NCBI GenBank assembly: GCA_045809945.1
Contig: JBJMWW010000068.1
Location: forward strand, 1 to 22,154
Reading direction: 5' to 3'
DNA from: CADDYX01 sp045809945
GTDB lineage: Bacteria; Verrucomicrobiota; Verrucomicrobiia; Chthoniobacterales; UBA10450
Length of the DNA: 22,154 bases
The translations under genes were made by a program, and so were the position numbers. The notes under the pieces were generated by a model that saw nothing but the letters and a program-made list of their open reading frames with translations, was not told the origin of the DNA and did no database searches. Positions within the stretch are counted from its first letter, which is position 1. Each line of letters opens with the position of its first letter. Positions 1-8,099 of this stretch are shown in pieces.

Positions 1-139
1 CGAACGAAACGCGGTCTTCCAGAAAGGTGGAGATGTTGTCGCTGATGTCGAAGATCAGCCAGATAGAGATGAAGCCCACGATGCAGTAGACGTATGCCTG
101 CAGAAAATTGCGAATGACGTAGCGATCGAGCAGTCTCAC
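1..139 (-). CDS. LptF/LptG-like LPS export permease, N-terminal part only
   Basis: Read on the minus strand, a GTG at 139 opens a frame that stays open to the window edge. It gives about 46 residues starting V-R-L-L-D-R-Y-V-I-R-N-F-L, followed by a hydrophobic stretch and I-F-D-I-S-D-N. This is the typical N-terminus of the YjgP/YjgQ (LptF/LptG) family, whose members form the inner-membrane permease that moves lipopolysaccharide toward the LptA bridge. The family usually begins directly at this R-L-L-D-R-Y motif, which supports the GTG start; no ATG is seen in frame just upstream. The rest of the gene lies outside the window, so LptF and LptG cannot be told apart. It is divergent from the helicase gene that starts at 278. 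Confidence 0.75.
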   Translation of the reverse strand, partial: MRLLDRYVIRNFLQAYVYCIVGFISIWLIFDISDNISTFLEDRVSF

Positions 140-186
140 GGCAGAAAAGCGGAATGGGCTTACAGTTTCGGCTGACAACGCTCCGC

Positions 187-254
187 TGTCATGTCGAGCG
201 AAGTCGAGAGATCCATCGGGGCCTGGAGATTCCTCGACTTCGCCCGGAATGACA
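187..254. repeat. Type A palindromic dispersed repeat upstream of dinG
   Basis: A 68 bp imperfect inverted repeat. The left end reads TGTCATGTCGAGCGAAGTCG and the right end is the complement of TGTCATTCCGGGCGAAGTCG. Related elements lie at 10724-10796 and 12643-12726. It occupies the intergenic space between the divergent lptFG-like gene and dinG. An ATG inside it (191) extends the helicase frame artificially. Confidence 0.85.
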
Positions 255-277
255 ACAGCGTCGAACCATCCAATCAA

Positions 278-2260
278 ATGATCGCCTTGAGAGATTCGCT
301 GGGGAGCGATTTTGTCGAGCGCGTCCGCTCAATCTTTTCGGAGACTGGCCTGCTCGCGAAGGCGAAGAACTTCGAATATCGGCCGCAGCAACAGGGGATG
401 GCAGTCGCAGTGGCGCGCGCGCTCGAGGAGGAACGTCACCTCGTGATTGAAGCGGGGACCGGCGTCGGGAAATCGATCGCTTATCTGGCGCCGGCCGTGT
501 TGCTGGCAGTGGAGCAAAAACGGAAGGCGATCGTCTCCACGCACACGATCAATCTCCAGGAGCAATTGCTCTACAAAGACATTCCAATCCTGCAGAAAAT
601 TCTGCCGATCGAATTTGAAGCCGCACTGATGAAAGGCCGGCAGAATTACGTCTGTCCGCGCCGGCTCGATCGCGCAATGCAGCAGGCGAACGAGCTGTTC
701 ACGACATCGGAACAGTCGGAGCTGGTGCGGATCGCTGAATGGGCGCGGACGACACGCGATGGTTCGCTCAGCGATCTTGCGATTGAACCGGATCCGAAAG
801 TCTGGGCGCAGGTCTGCAGCGAAGCGCACATCTGCACCAAGAAAACGTGCGGAATGGATGCGCGATGTTTCTACCACGTCGCGCGGCGCCGGGCCGAGGC
901 GGCCGACATCGTGGTGATGAATCACACGTTGTTTTTCATCCTCCTCGGCAACGAGCCGGAAATCGAAGAACGTGAGAGCGGCTATATTTTTCCGAACGAC
1001 TTCGCGATTTTCGACGAAGCGCACACCCTCGAACAGACGGCTTCGCGTCAGATCGGGATCGGTGTGTCGCAGTACGGGCTGCGCTCGGCCGTGCAGCGGC
1101 TTTACAATCCGCGAACCCGCAAAGGCCTGTTCACTGTCACGCGTGACGCTGCCGGGGTAACTGTTGCCGCGGACTTGCTCGACGACATCGACAAGTTTTT
1201 CGCCGCGGTTGAGGAACGCTGCGAATTCCGCAAGGGCCGCGAGTTCCGTGTTCGCGAACCGGACCTGGCGCCGGACATGATTTCGGCGCGACTCGGCGGG
1301 TTGCAGGCGCGGATCGCCGAAGTGGTGAAGAAAACGGAGGACGAGTTTTTGAAGCCGGAGTTACAGGAGATGGGCCGGCGGATTCGCGACGCCCGTGAAA
1401 GTGTCGCGACATTTCTCGGTCAAACCGCCGAGAACCATGTCTACTGGGTCGAGCAAACGGGCAAAACGGCGCGCTTTCTGTCTCTGAACGCCGCGCCGAT
1501 CGATATCGCTCCGGTGCTTCGCCGCATGATTTTTCGCGACGACTGCACGTCGGTCATGACGAGCGCCACGTTGGCCGTTGGCCGGCCGGATCTTGCCTAC
1601 TTTCGCGAAAGAATCGGCGCGGCTGACGCCGAAGCGGTGCAACTCGGCAGTCCGTTCGATTTCCGCAAACAGATGAAGCTTTTCATCGTGCGCAAAATGC
1701 CGGATCCGCGTGACGCCGGGTACGGCGACGCACTGGCGCATTGGATCAAACATTTCGTCACGAAAACCGAAGGCCGAGCCTTCGTGCTCTTCACAAGCTA
1801 TCGCGGAATGCAGCAGGTGGTCGATGCGATGGCTTCCTTTTTCGCCGAACAAAAAATGAATCTGCTCGTGCAAGGGCAGGGTGTGCCGCGCAGCCGGTTG
1901 CTCGAGGAATTCAAAACGGCACCGCGCAGTGTGCTCTTCGGCACCGACAGTTTTTGGATGGGCGTGGATGTGCCAGGCGAAGCGCTTTCGAATGTCATCA
2001 TCACGCGACTGCCGTTTGCTGTGCCCGATCATCCGCTGATCGAAGCGAAGCTGGAACTGATCGAATCCCGTGGCGGCGATGCCTTCACCGAATACTCGCT
2101 GCCGGAAGCGATCCTAAAGCTGCGGCAGGGTGTCGGCCGGTTGATTCGGACGCGCGGTGATCGCGGGATCGTTGTCATTCTCGACAACCGCATCGTGACA
2201 AAGCCGTATGGCCGCTCGTTCTTGAAAGCACTGCCGGATGCACCGGTAGAAGTCATTTAA
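278..2260 (+). CDS. dinG: DinG-type ATP-dependent DNA helicase (XPD/Rad3-like, Fe-S)
   Basis: Superfamily 2 helicase of the XPD/DinG group, about 660 residues, expected to unwind DNA 5'->3' at damaged or R-loop structures in the cytoplasm. Visible motifs counted from the chosen start: Walker A E-A-G-T-G-V-G-K-S (58-66), four cysteines placed like the Fe-S cluster ligands (126, 186, 191, 197), a DEAH box (246-249), and C-terminal helicase motifs around F-G-T-D-S-F-W-M-G-V-D and Q-G-V-G-R-L-I-R. The frame is open from an ATG at 191, but the first 29 residues are just translation of the palindromic repeat at 187-254. The ATG at 278 (M-I-A-L-R-D-S-L-G) is therefore preferred. The stop TAA directly abuts the LexA box of the next transcription unit, so this gene ends where the SOS operon begins. 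No LexA box is seen upstream of dinG itself. Confidence 0.9.
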   Translation: MIALRDSLGSDFVERVRSIFSETGLLAKAKNFEYRPQQQGMAVAVARALEEERHLVIEAGTGVGKSIAYLAPAVLLAVEQKRKAIVSTHTINLQEQLLYKDIPILQKILPIEFEAALMKGRQNYVCPRRLDRAMQQANELFTTSEQSELVRIAEWARTTRDGSLSDLAIEPDPKVWAQVCSEAHICTKKTCGMDARCFYHVARRRAEAADIVVMNHTLFFILLGNEPEIEERESGYIFPNDFAIFDEAHTLEQTASRQIGIGVSQYGLRSAVQRLYNPRTRKGLFTVTRDAAGVTVAADLLDDIDKFFAAVEERCEFRKGREFRVREPDLAPDMISARLGGLQARIAEVVKKTEDEFLKPELQEMGRRIRDARESVATFLGQTAENHVYWVEQTGKTARFLSLNAAPIDIAPVLRRMIFRDDCTSVMTSATLAVGRPDLAYFRERIGAADAEAVQLGSPFDFRKQMKLFIVRKMPDPRDAGYGDALAHWIKHFVTKTEGRAFVLFTSYRGMQQVVDAMASFFAEQKMNLLVQGQGVPRSRLLEEFKTAPRSVLFGTDSFWMGVDVPGEALSNVIITRLPFAVPDHPLIEAKLELIESRGGDAFTEYSLPEAILKLRQGVGRLIRTRGDRGIVVILDNRIVTKPYGRSFLKALPDAPVEVI

Positions 2261-2280
2261 TGTTCACTTGAACATATAAC
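2261..2280 (+). promoter_or_regulatory. LexA (SOS) operator with overlapping promoter for imuB-dnaE2
   Basis: TGTTC-ACTT-GAACA at 2261-2274 is a perfect match to the TGTTC-N4-GAACA LexA motif known from Verrucomicrobia. It is followed at once by TATAAC (2275-2280), a good -10 hexamer, so LexA bound here would block the promoter. No convincing -35 is visible 16-18 bases further upstream. The predicted transcript start would leave only about 15 bases of leader before the ATG at 2303. Confidence 0.8.
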
Positions 2281-2302
2281 TACTCTGCGCGTATGCTCGG
2301 TC

Positions 2303-3286
2303 ATGGTCGGCGACGCGAAGGCAGAGATTTTGGCAGTCATCTCCGTTCTTCACACCTGGGGCATTCAGTCGCTCGGGCAGCTCGCGGCGCTCGATAAACA
2401 ACAGCTGGCACAGCGGCTCGGCCCGGTCGCAGTACAGTTGTGGGAGCGCGCCAATGGGCAGACGACGCGGCCGCTCAAGCGTGTCAGGCCGCCGGAAATT
2501 TTCGAAGAGGGATTCGAATTCGAACAGGAAATCGAAACGGCCGAGCCGCTCCTCTTCATGCTGCGGCGTTTTCTCCAGACCTTCGCCATCCGACTCGGCG
2601 CGGTTTATCTGGTCGCGAAAGAGCTGACGCTGCGCATCAGCTTCAGCGACAAAAATACTCATGAGCGCACGTTCAAAATTCCGCAGCCGACTTGCGACGT
2701 CGAGTTGCTCTTCCGAATGCTGCAAACGCATCTCGAGAATTTTACTTCCGAGGCACCGATCGTCGCAGTTTCATTACGGGCCGAACCGGCGAAACCCGCG
2801 CAACAGCAATTCGGGTTGTTCGAAACTGCATTACGCAACCCCGCGCAGCTCGCTGAGACGCTCGCCCGGCTGAGCGCGCTGATCGGCAACGATCGCGTTG
2901 GCAGGGCGGTGCTCGAGCAGACGCATCGGCCCGACGCATTTCGGATCGAGCCGTTCGCATGGGAATTCGATGCTGTAGCGTCCGCTGTCCCCGGCGGAGA
3001 TTCGCCCGATGCGCTGAGGACAGCGCACACTACAGTCGCGCTACGCCGCTTTCGCCGCGCAAAAGCCGCGGTCGTCCTTATCGATGACAAACAACCCGCA
3101 CACATTCGCAGTGCGGAAGCGGAGGGGCAGGTCGTGGCGCACGCCGGCCCATTCGCTTCATCCGGCGATTGGTGGACGGAAGAGAAGTGGCAGCGCTCGG
3201 AATGGGATTTCGAGCTGGAGAACGGCGCAGTGTGTCGTTCTCATCACGATGGCCGGGAATGGCGCGTTGATGGTGTGTATGACTAA
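2303..3286 (+). CDS. imuB: ImuB-like mutasome protein lacking its N-terminal polymerase domain
   Basis: 327 residues matching the C-terminal two thirds of ImuB, the catalytically inactive Y-family polymerase relative that links DnaE2 to the sliding clamp. It starts in the thumb region (H-T-W-G-I-Q-S-L-G-Q-L-A-A-L), continues through the little-finger-like part, and carries a probable beta-clamp motif Q-F-G-L-F (169-173). It then shows T-H-R-P-D-A-F-R (207-214), the S-S-G-D-W-W segment (286-291) and the usual end D-G-V-Y-D. ImuB proteins normally run to roughly 480-530 residues, so about 170-200 residues of palm and fingers are missing. The upstream DNA is intact dinG, so no hidden N-terminal half exists nearby. 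The frame is open back to the dinG stop with no other ATG, and no clear ribosome site is seen before 2303. A palindromic repeat (2973-3035) adds 21 residues in frame. It is followed by dnaE2; imuA is absent. It could be a functional minimal adaptor or a decaying gene. Confidence 0.82.
   Translation: MVGDAKAEILAVISVLHTWGIQSLGQLAALDKQQLAQRLGPVAVQLWERANGQTTRPLKRVRPPEIFEEGFEFEQEIETAEPLLFMLRRFLQTFAIRLGAVYLVAKELTLRISFSDKNTHERTFKIPQPTCDVELLFRMLQTHLENFTSEAPIVAVSLRAEPAKPAQQQFGLFETALRNPAQLAETLARLSALIGNDRVGRAVLEQTHRPDAFRIEPFAWEFDAVASAVPGGDSPDALRTAHTTVALRRFRRAKAAVVLIDDKQPAHIRSAEAEGQVVAHAGPFASSGDWWTEEKWQRSEWDFELENGAVCRSHHDGREWRVDGVYD
2973..3035. repeat. Type C palindromic repeat inside imuB, in frame
   Basis: Arms CTGTAGCGTCCGCTGTCC (2973-2990) and GGACAGCGCACACTACAG (3018-3035) are inverted repeats matching at 16 of 18 positions. 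The element spans 63 bp, exactly 21 codons. It falls between two conserved ImuB blocks (T-H-R-P-D-A-F-R-I-E-P-F and V-A-L-R-R-F) and is translated as an alanine-rich linker. It is distinct in sequence from the type A and B repeats. Confidence 0.75.
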
Positions 3287-3293
3287 CAGGCCG

Positions 3294-3396
3294 CCATCCC
3301 GAGCCGAGCGAGGGACCTCGCAGACAACGTTCGACTGCACCTCGCAAAGTGACGTCAAACCTAGCTTGAGAGGTCCCTCGCTCTGCTCGGGATGAC
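3294..3396. repeat. Type B palindromic dispersed repeat between imuB and dnaE2
   Basis: The left arm (3294-3322) resembles the cassette arm CATCCCGAGCG-AGCGAGGG and the right arm (3367-3396) is its imperfect inverted copy. The arms enclose about 44 bp of unrelated sequence with no nuclease gene. The element fills most of the imuB-dnaE2 gap, so the co-transcribed mRNA would carry a long hairpin 20 bases before the dnaE2 start. Confidence 0.88.
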
Positions 3397-3416
3397 GGCG
3401 TTTCGCTCGCATCATT

Positions 3417-6400
3417 ATGCCCTACGTCGAATTGCATGCGTGCAGCGCGTTCAGTTTTCTCCGCGGCGGATCGAACCCTGAGCAGTTAGCCGACGTCGCC
3501 GCCGCGCTGCACATGCCGGCCATGGCGTTACTCGATCGCAATGGCGTCTACGGGTCGCAGCGTTTCTCCACCAGAGCGCGCGAGCGCAACGTGCGACCGA
3601 TCACAGGCGCAGAGCTGACAATGGAAGACGGCACGATCGTGCCGGTGCTGGTGGAAAGCCGCGGCGGCTACTCCAATCTCTGCTCGCTCCTGACCGAAGC
3701 GCATTTACGCAGCGAAGTGAAAGGGCAATGCGCGATTCGCTGGAGCGAGCTGGCGCAATTCGGCGACGGTTTGATTGCGCTCGGCGGATTACAAACTGCC
3801 GAGCGTCTCGCCGGCTTGTTAGGTCGCGACCATGTTTATGTTGAAGTGCAGCGACACTTCGTGCGCGGTGAAAAACGGCGCAACGAGCAGCTCTTCGATC
3901 TGGCAGAGCAGTTGCGACTCCCGTTACTGGCGACAAACGGCGCGCAGTATGCCACGCCGTCCGGACGCGAAGTGCTCGATGTTTTCACCTGCATTCGCGA
4001 GCACACCCACCTCGACGCCGCGGGCAAACTCTTGTCCCAAAACGCTGAGCGTCATCTGAAGAGCGACGCGCAAATGCGCGAACTTTTTGCCGATGTCCCC
4101 GAAGCGATCGAGAACACCGGGCGGCTCGCGGAACGTCTGCAGTTTTCACTCGAGAACATCGGCTACGCCTTTCCTGATTTTCCAGTGCCGGCCGGTCACG
4201 ACATGAATTCGTTTCTGCGCACGATCGTCTGGTTCGGCGCGCAGCAGCGCTACGAGGCAATCAGCGCGAAAGTGCGGCGGCAGATCGAGTTCGAGCTTGC
4301 GCTGATCACCAAGCTCGGATTTGCCGGTTACTTTCTCATCGTCTGGGACATCGTGAATTTTTGCCGCGAGCACAACGTCATGGTGCAGGGCCGCGGCAGC
4401 GCGGCGAACAGCGCGGTCTGTTATTGCCTCGCCATCACACCGGTCGATCCGGTGAGCAATAATCTCGTCTTCGAACGTTTCCTGAGCGAGAGCCGTAAAG
4501 GCTGGCCCGACATCGATCTCGATCTGCCGAGTGGCGATCGGCGTGAAAGCGTGATCCAGGAAGTTTACCGGCGTTACGGCAAACACGGCGCGGCCATGAC
4601 TGCGAACGTGATCACGTATCGCGGGAAAAGCGCAGCGCGCGAGATCGGCAAGGCGCTGAATTTACCGGCGAACATTCTCGATCGTTTTTCTCACCTCTTT
4701 GCCAGCGGCGATTTCCCGCACACCCTCGAGCTCGAATCGCACATCGAACAGGCAGGATTGCCGAGGAATCATCCGCGCATGCCGGCGTTCGTCCGATTGT
4801 ATGACGCGATCTACGGCTTGCCCCGACATCTTGGCCAGCACAGCGGCGGGATGATTATTTGTCAGAACAAGCTGAGCAAATTCGTCCCGCTGGAAAACGC
4901 GTCGATGCCGGGCCGCGTCGTGGCGCAATGGGACAAGGACGACTGCGAAGATCTCGGGATCGTGAAAGTCGACTTGTTAGGCCTGGGCATGATGTCGGTC
5001 ATGCAGGATGCGCTCGAGCTTTGTCGAGAACGGGGACGGCCGCTCGATCTCGCCCACATCCCGAAAGACGACGCCGCGACTTTTGAGACGATGTGCAAAG
5101 CCGACACGATCGGCGTGTTTCAGATCGAGAGCCGCGCCCAAATGGCAACGCTGCCGCGGATGCAGCCGAAATGTTTTTACGATGTCGTTATCGAGGTCGC
5201 GATCATCCGGCCGGGTCCGATTCAGGGCGACATGGTGCATCCCTATCTGGCGCGCCGCGCGGGCAAGGAGCCGGTCGTGTTTTTCGACGAGCGCTTGAAG
5301 CCTGTGCTTGAGTGCACACTCGGCGTGCCGCTTTTCCAGGAGCAGATGCTCAAGATCGCGATGATCATGGCGAATTTTTCCGGCGACGAAGCGGAGGAAT
5401 TGCGCCGCGCGCTGAGCTTTCATCGTTCCCAGGAGCGGATGAACAAAGTGAGCGTAAAGCTGCGCGACGCGATGCTGCGCAACGATGTCGCGCCTGAGGT
5501 GATCGATAAAGTGTTGCAGTCGATCACGTCGTTTGCGCTCTACGGATTTCCCGAGTCGCACGCGATCAGCTTTGCGATTCTCGCTTACGGCAGCGCCTAT
5601 TTAAAAGTGCATCGCGCGCCGGAGTTTTACGCCAGCCTGCTCAACAATCAGCCGATGGGTTTCTACGCCCCCGCGACCATTGTGAAAGATGCGCGGCGAC
5701 ACGGCACACGCGCGTTGCCGGTTTGTGTTCTGCAGTCGGACGTGCACTGCACGGTGATCGACGACGCGACCTTTCGCCTTGGCTTTTGCGTCGTGAATGG
5801 ATTGCGGAGCGAACATGCGGAGCGAATCGTGAAAGAACGTCCGTTTTCTTCGCTCGACGATTTCAAACGTCGCGTGCCGATGAGCAAAGAAGAACTGCGC
5901 AAGCTCGCTCTGATCGGCGCGTTCAACTGTTTCAGCGAACATCGTCGCAACGCGATGTGGGACTTGGAAGAGGAATTGCCGGAACCGATCTTCCAGCAAC
6001 GTCATCCTGAGCGCAGCGAAGGACCTCTCAAGCGACGCTCGACATCATACAGCCAAAACACGTCGGGCATAACTTGCGAGGTCCCTCGCTCCGCTCGGGA
6101 TGACAGAAAAATCTCGCCGCTTGCACCGATGACATTGCAGGAGCGGGTGAATGCGGATTACGCCGGCATGAACCTGACGACCGGTCCGCATCCAATGCAG
6201 TTGCTGCGAGCCGAGTTGCCGGATTGCTGGCGTGCGATCGATCTGGCGCAGGCGCGCCACGGCTCGATCGTCAAAATCGCCGGCAATGTCATTTGCCGTC
6301 AGCGGCCGGGCACGGCCAAAGGATTCGTCTTCATCAGTCTCGAAGACGAAACCGGCATTTCGAATTCGATCGTAACGCCGGACTTATTCGAAAAACTTCG

Positions 6401-6542
6401 GCTCACGATCACGGAAGAGCCGTTCCTGATTATCGAAGGCAAAGTGCAGAACACGGACAACGTCGTGCTCGTCAAAGCGCAGCAGATCACGCCGCTCGCC
6501 CACGAGCAGATCGCCGGCTCAGCGTCGCACGATTTCCACTGA
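3417..6542 (+). CDS. dnaE2: Error-prone DNA polymerase III alpha subunit DnaE2
   Basis: C-family DNA polymerase of 1041 residues, the usual DnaE2 size, expected to carry out SOS-induced translesion synthesis together with ImuB. The N-terminal PHP domain starts at Y-V-E-L-H-A-C-S-A-F-S-F-L (residues 3-15). The polymerase core shows G-R-G-S-A-A-N-S-A-V (325-334), catalytic aspartates in P-D-I-D-L-D-L (D365, D367) and a third in K-V-D-L-L-G-L (D519). An OB-fold domain lies at about 948-1025. The beginning P-Y-V-E-L is the family norm, so the ATG at 3417 is secure. Residues 861-896 are translation of a palindromic repeat (6001-6104) lying in a linker before the conserved N-A-D-Y-x-G segment; the frame is intact across it. 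The gene follows truncated imuB and is probably induced from the LexA-controlled promoter at 2261-2280. It converges on gnd with one base between the stop codons. Confidence 0.95.
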   Translation: MPYVELHACSAFSFLRGGSNPEQLADVAAALHMPAMALLDRNGVYGSQRFSTRARERNVRPITGAELTMEDGTIVPVLVESRGGYSNLCSLLTEAHLRSEVKGQCAIRWSELAQFGDGLIALGGLQTAERLAGLLGRDHVYVEVQRHFVRGEKRRNEQLFDLAEQLRLPLLATNGAQYATPSGREVLDVFTCIREHTHLDAAGKLLSQNAERHLKSDAQMRELFADVPEAIENTGRLAERLQFSLENIGYAFPDFPVPAGHDMNSFLRTIVWFGAQQRYEAISAKVRRQIEFELALITKLGFAGYFLIVWDIVNFCREHNVMVQGRGSAANSAVCYCLAITPVDPVSNNLVFERFLSESRKGWPDIDLDLPSGDRRESVIQEVYRRYGKHGAAMTANVITYRGKSAAREIGKALNLPANILDRFSHLFASGDFPHTLELESHIEQAGLPRNHPRMPAFVRLYDAIYGLPRHLGQHSGGMIICQNKLSKFVPLENASMPGRVVAQWDKDDCEDLGIVKVDLLGLGMMSVMQDALELCRERGRPLDLAHIPKDDAATFETMCKADTIGVFQIESRAQMATLPRMQPKCFYDVVIEVAIIRPGPIQGDMVHPYLARRAGKEPVVFFDERLKPVLECTLGVPLFQEQMLKIAMIMANFSGDEAEELRRALSFHRSQERMNKVSVKLRDAMLRNDVAPEVIDKVLQSITSFALYGFPESHAISFAILAYGSAYLKVHRAPEFYASLLNNQPMGFYAPATIVKDARRHGTRALPVCVLQSDVHCTVIDDATFRLGFCVVNGLRSEHAERIVKERPFSSLDDFKRRVPMSKEELRKLALIGAFNCFSEHRRNAMWDLEEELPEPIFQQRHPERSEGPLKRRSTSYSQNTSGITCEVPRSARDDRKISPLAPMTLQERVNADYAGMNLTTGPHPMQLLRAELPDCWRAIDLAQARHGSIVKIAGNVICRQRPGTAKGFVFISLEDETGISNSIVTPDLFEKLRLTITEEPFLIIEGKVQNTDNVVLVKAQQITPLAHEQIAGSASHDFH
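6001..6104. repeat. Type B palindromic repeat inserted within dnaE2
   Basis: The left arm is at 6001-6030 and the right arm, TGCGAGGTCCCTCGCT.., at 6075-6104. They are the same inverted arms that bracket the GIY-YIG cassettes. The element is read through as R-H-P-E-R-S-E-G-P-L ... E-V-P-R-S-A-R-D-D without a stop. Flanking polymerase sequence is conserved and in frame on both sides. Confidence 0.92.
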
Positions 6543-6543
6543 G

Positions 6544-8028
6544 CTATTCTGAGGTCGACCTTCGCGAAGGCTCTTTTGGCTGCGCCGGTTTTTCCGGCGG
6601 ATGCTCCTCGTGCTCCATCCACTCGGTGTGAAATACGCCGGCCTTGTCGACCCGTTCGTAAGTGTGCGCGCCGAAGAAGTCGCGTTGCGCCTGGAGCAGG
6701 TTCGAGGGCAGACGTGCCGAGCGATAGCTGTCGAAGTAAGCGAGTGATGCGCTGAACGCCGGCACTGCCACAGCGTCATTCGTTGCCGTGGCGACAGCGA
6801 GGCGCCAGTTATGTTGCGTGTTTTTGATGATGTCGGTGAAGTACTGGTCGAGCAGCAGATTGTGCAGGTTGGGATCGCGCTGATATGCCTCGGTGATGTA
6901 ATTGAGAAACTTCGCGCGGATGATGCAGCCGCCGCGCCAGATCGGAGCGATGTCACCGAGCTTGAGATCCCATTTGTAAGTCGTGCTCGCGGCGCCCAGC
7001 AGTTCCATCCCTTGCGCGTAGGAGACAATCTTCGAGGCGTAGAGCGCGTCGTGCACGGCGGCCACGAGCTCTTTTTTGTTGCCGGTGAATTTCGGGATTT
7101 CCGGCTGCGGCAAAATCTTCGCTGCGTTCACGCGTTCGTCTTTGCGTGAAGAAATCACCCGCGCTTCGACGGCGGCGTTGATCGTCGAGATAACGACCGA
7201 CTGCGTCAGCGCGGATTGCAATGTCCACAACCCGGTGCCCTTCTGCCCCGCCTTGTCGAGAATGACGTCGACGAGAAACTTGCCGGTGTCGGGATCCTTC
7301 TTGCGGAAAATCTGCGACGTAATTTCGATCAGGTAGCTCTCGAGAACACCGCGATTCCATTCCGTAAACGTGTCGCCGAGCTCTTCATTCGTCAGGCCGC
7401 CGACGTTTTTCATGATCGCGTACGCTTCGCAGATCAACTGCATGTCGCCGTACTCGATGCCGTTGTGAACCATCTTCACGTAATGTCCGGCGCCGTCCGG
7501 GCCCATGTAGCGGCAGCACGGTTCACCATCCACCTGCGCGGCGATTTTGGTGAAGATCGGCTTGATGATTTCCCACGAAGCGCGCGAGCCGCCGGGCATG
7601 AGCGACGGACCTTTGAGGGCACCTTCTTCGCCGCCGGAAACACCCATGCCGACGTAGTGCAGTCCTTTGCCTTCGAGGTCCTTGAAACGTCGCTGCGTGT
7701 CCGTGAAAAGCGAATTGCCGCCGTCAATGATCACGTCGCCCTTGTCGAGCAGCGGCACGAGTTGCTGAATCACCGCATCAACCGGCGCTCCCGCTTTGAC
7801 CATGATCATCGCCTTGCGCGGTTTGCTCAGCGCGCCGACGAATTCCTCCATCGTCTTCGCCGGCACGATGTTCTTTCCTTTCGCCTTGCCGTTGGCGAAT
7901 TTTTCCGTCACCTCCCACGTCCGATTGAAAACCGCGACACGAAAGCCTTTCGATTCCATATTGAGGACGAGGTTCTCGCCCATAACCGCGAGGCCGATCA
8001 GGCCAATATCACATTGATTCGTGCTCAT
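6544..8028 (-). CDS. gnd: 6-phosphogluconate dehydrogenase, decarboxylating
   Basis: Oxidises 6-phosphogluconate to ribulose 5-phosphate and CO2 with NADP+ in the oxidative pentose phosphate pathway. The product has 494 residues, close to the family's 470-480 plus a short charged, proline-rich C-terminal tail. The nucleotide-binding motif G-L-I-G-L-A-V-M-G is at 9-17. The substrate-site block G-M-G-V-S-G-G-E-E-G-A and the segment H-Y-V-K-M-V-H-N-G-I-E-Y-G are present, and I-W-R-G-G-C-I-I-R lies in the helical domain. The start at 8028 (M-S-T-N-Q-C-D-I-G-L) is chosen because AGGAG sits 8 bases upstream; a longer frame from 8085 adds 19 residues with no family support. It is divergent from pgsA and converges on dnaE2. 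Confidence 0.95.
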   Translation of the reverse strand: MSTNQCDIGLIGLAVMGENLVLNMESKGFRVAVFNRTWEVTEKFANGKAKGKNIVPAKTMEEFVGALSKPRKAMIMVKAGAPVDAVIQQLVPLLDKGDVIIDGGNSLFTDTQRRFKDLEGKGLHYVGMGVSGGEEGALKGPSLMPGGSRASWEIIKPIFTKIAAQVDGEPCCRYMGPDGAGHYVKMVHNGIEYGDMQLICEAYAIMKNVGGLTNEELGDTFTEWNRGVLESYLIEITSQIFRKKDPDTGKFLVDVILDKAGQKGTGLWTLQSALTQSVVISTINAAVEARVISSRKDERVNAAKILPQPEIPKFTGNKKELVAAVHDALYASKIVSYAQGMELLGAASTTYKWDLKLGDIAPIWRGGCIIRAKFLNYITEAYQRDPNLHNLLLDQYFTDIIKNTQHNWRLAVATATNDAVAVPAFSASLAYFDSYRSARLPSNLLQAQRDFFGAHTYERVDKAGVFHTEWMEHEEHPPEKPAQPKEPSRRSTSE

Positions 8029-8099
8029 TTTGGTATCTCCTGTAACGGGGCCGACGATCCTATGCAGAGCGACGCGCGGGTGCAATTGCCGTTTCGCGG

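Noticed and set aside
191..277. N-terminal extension of dinG from the ATG at 191
   Set aside because: The 29 residues are translation of the palindromic repeat at 187-254 and not helicase sequence.
329..1024. A 231-codon minus-strand open frame inside dinG
   Set aside because: Antisense to conserved helicase motifs; arginine-rich, unpatterned composition typical of a shadow frame.
3294..3396. Rho-independent terminator between imuB and dnaE2
   Set aside because: No T-tract follows the stem, and the same sequence occurs inside the dnaE2 coding region and around nuclease genes, so it is a dispersed repeat.
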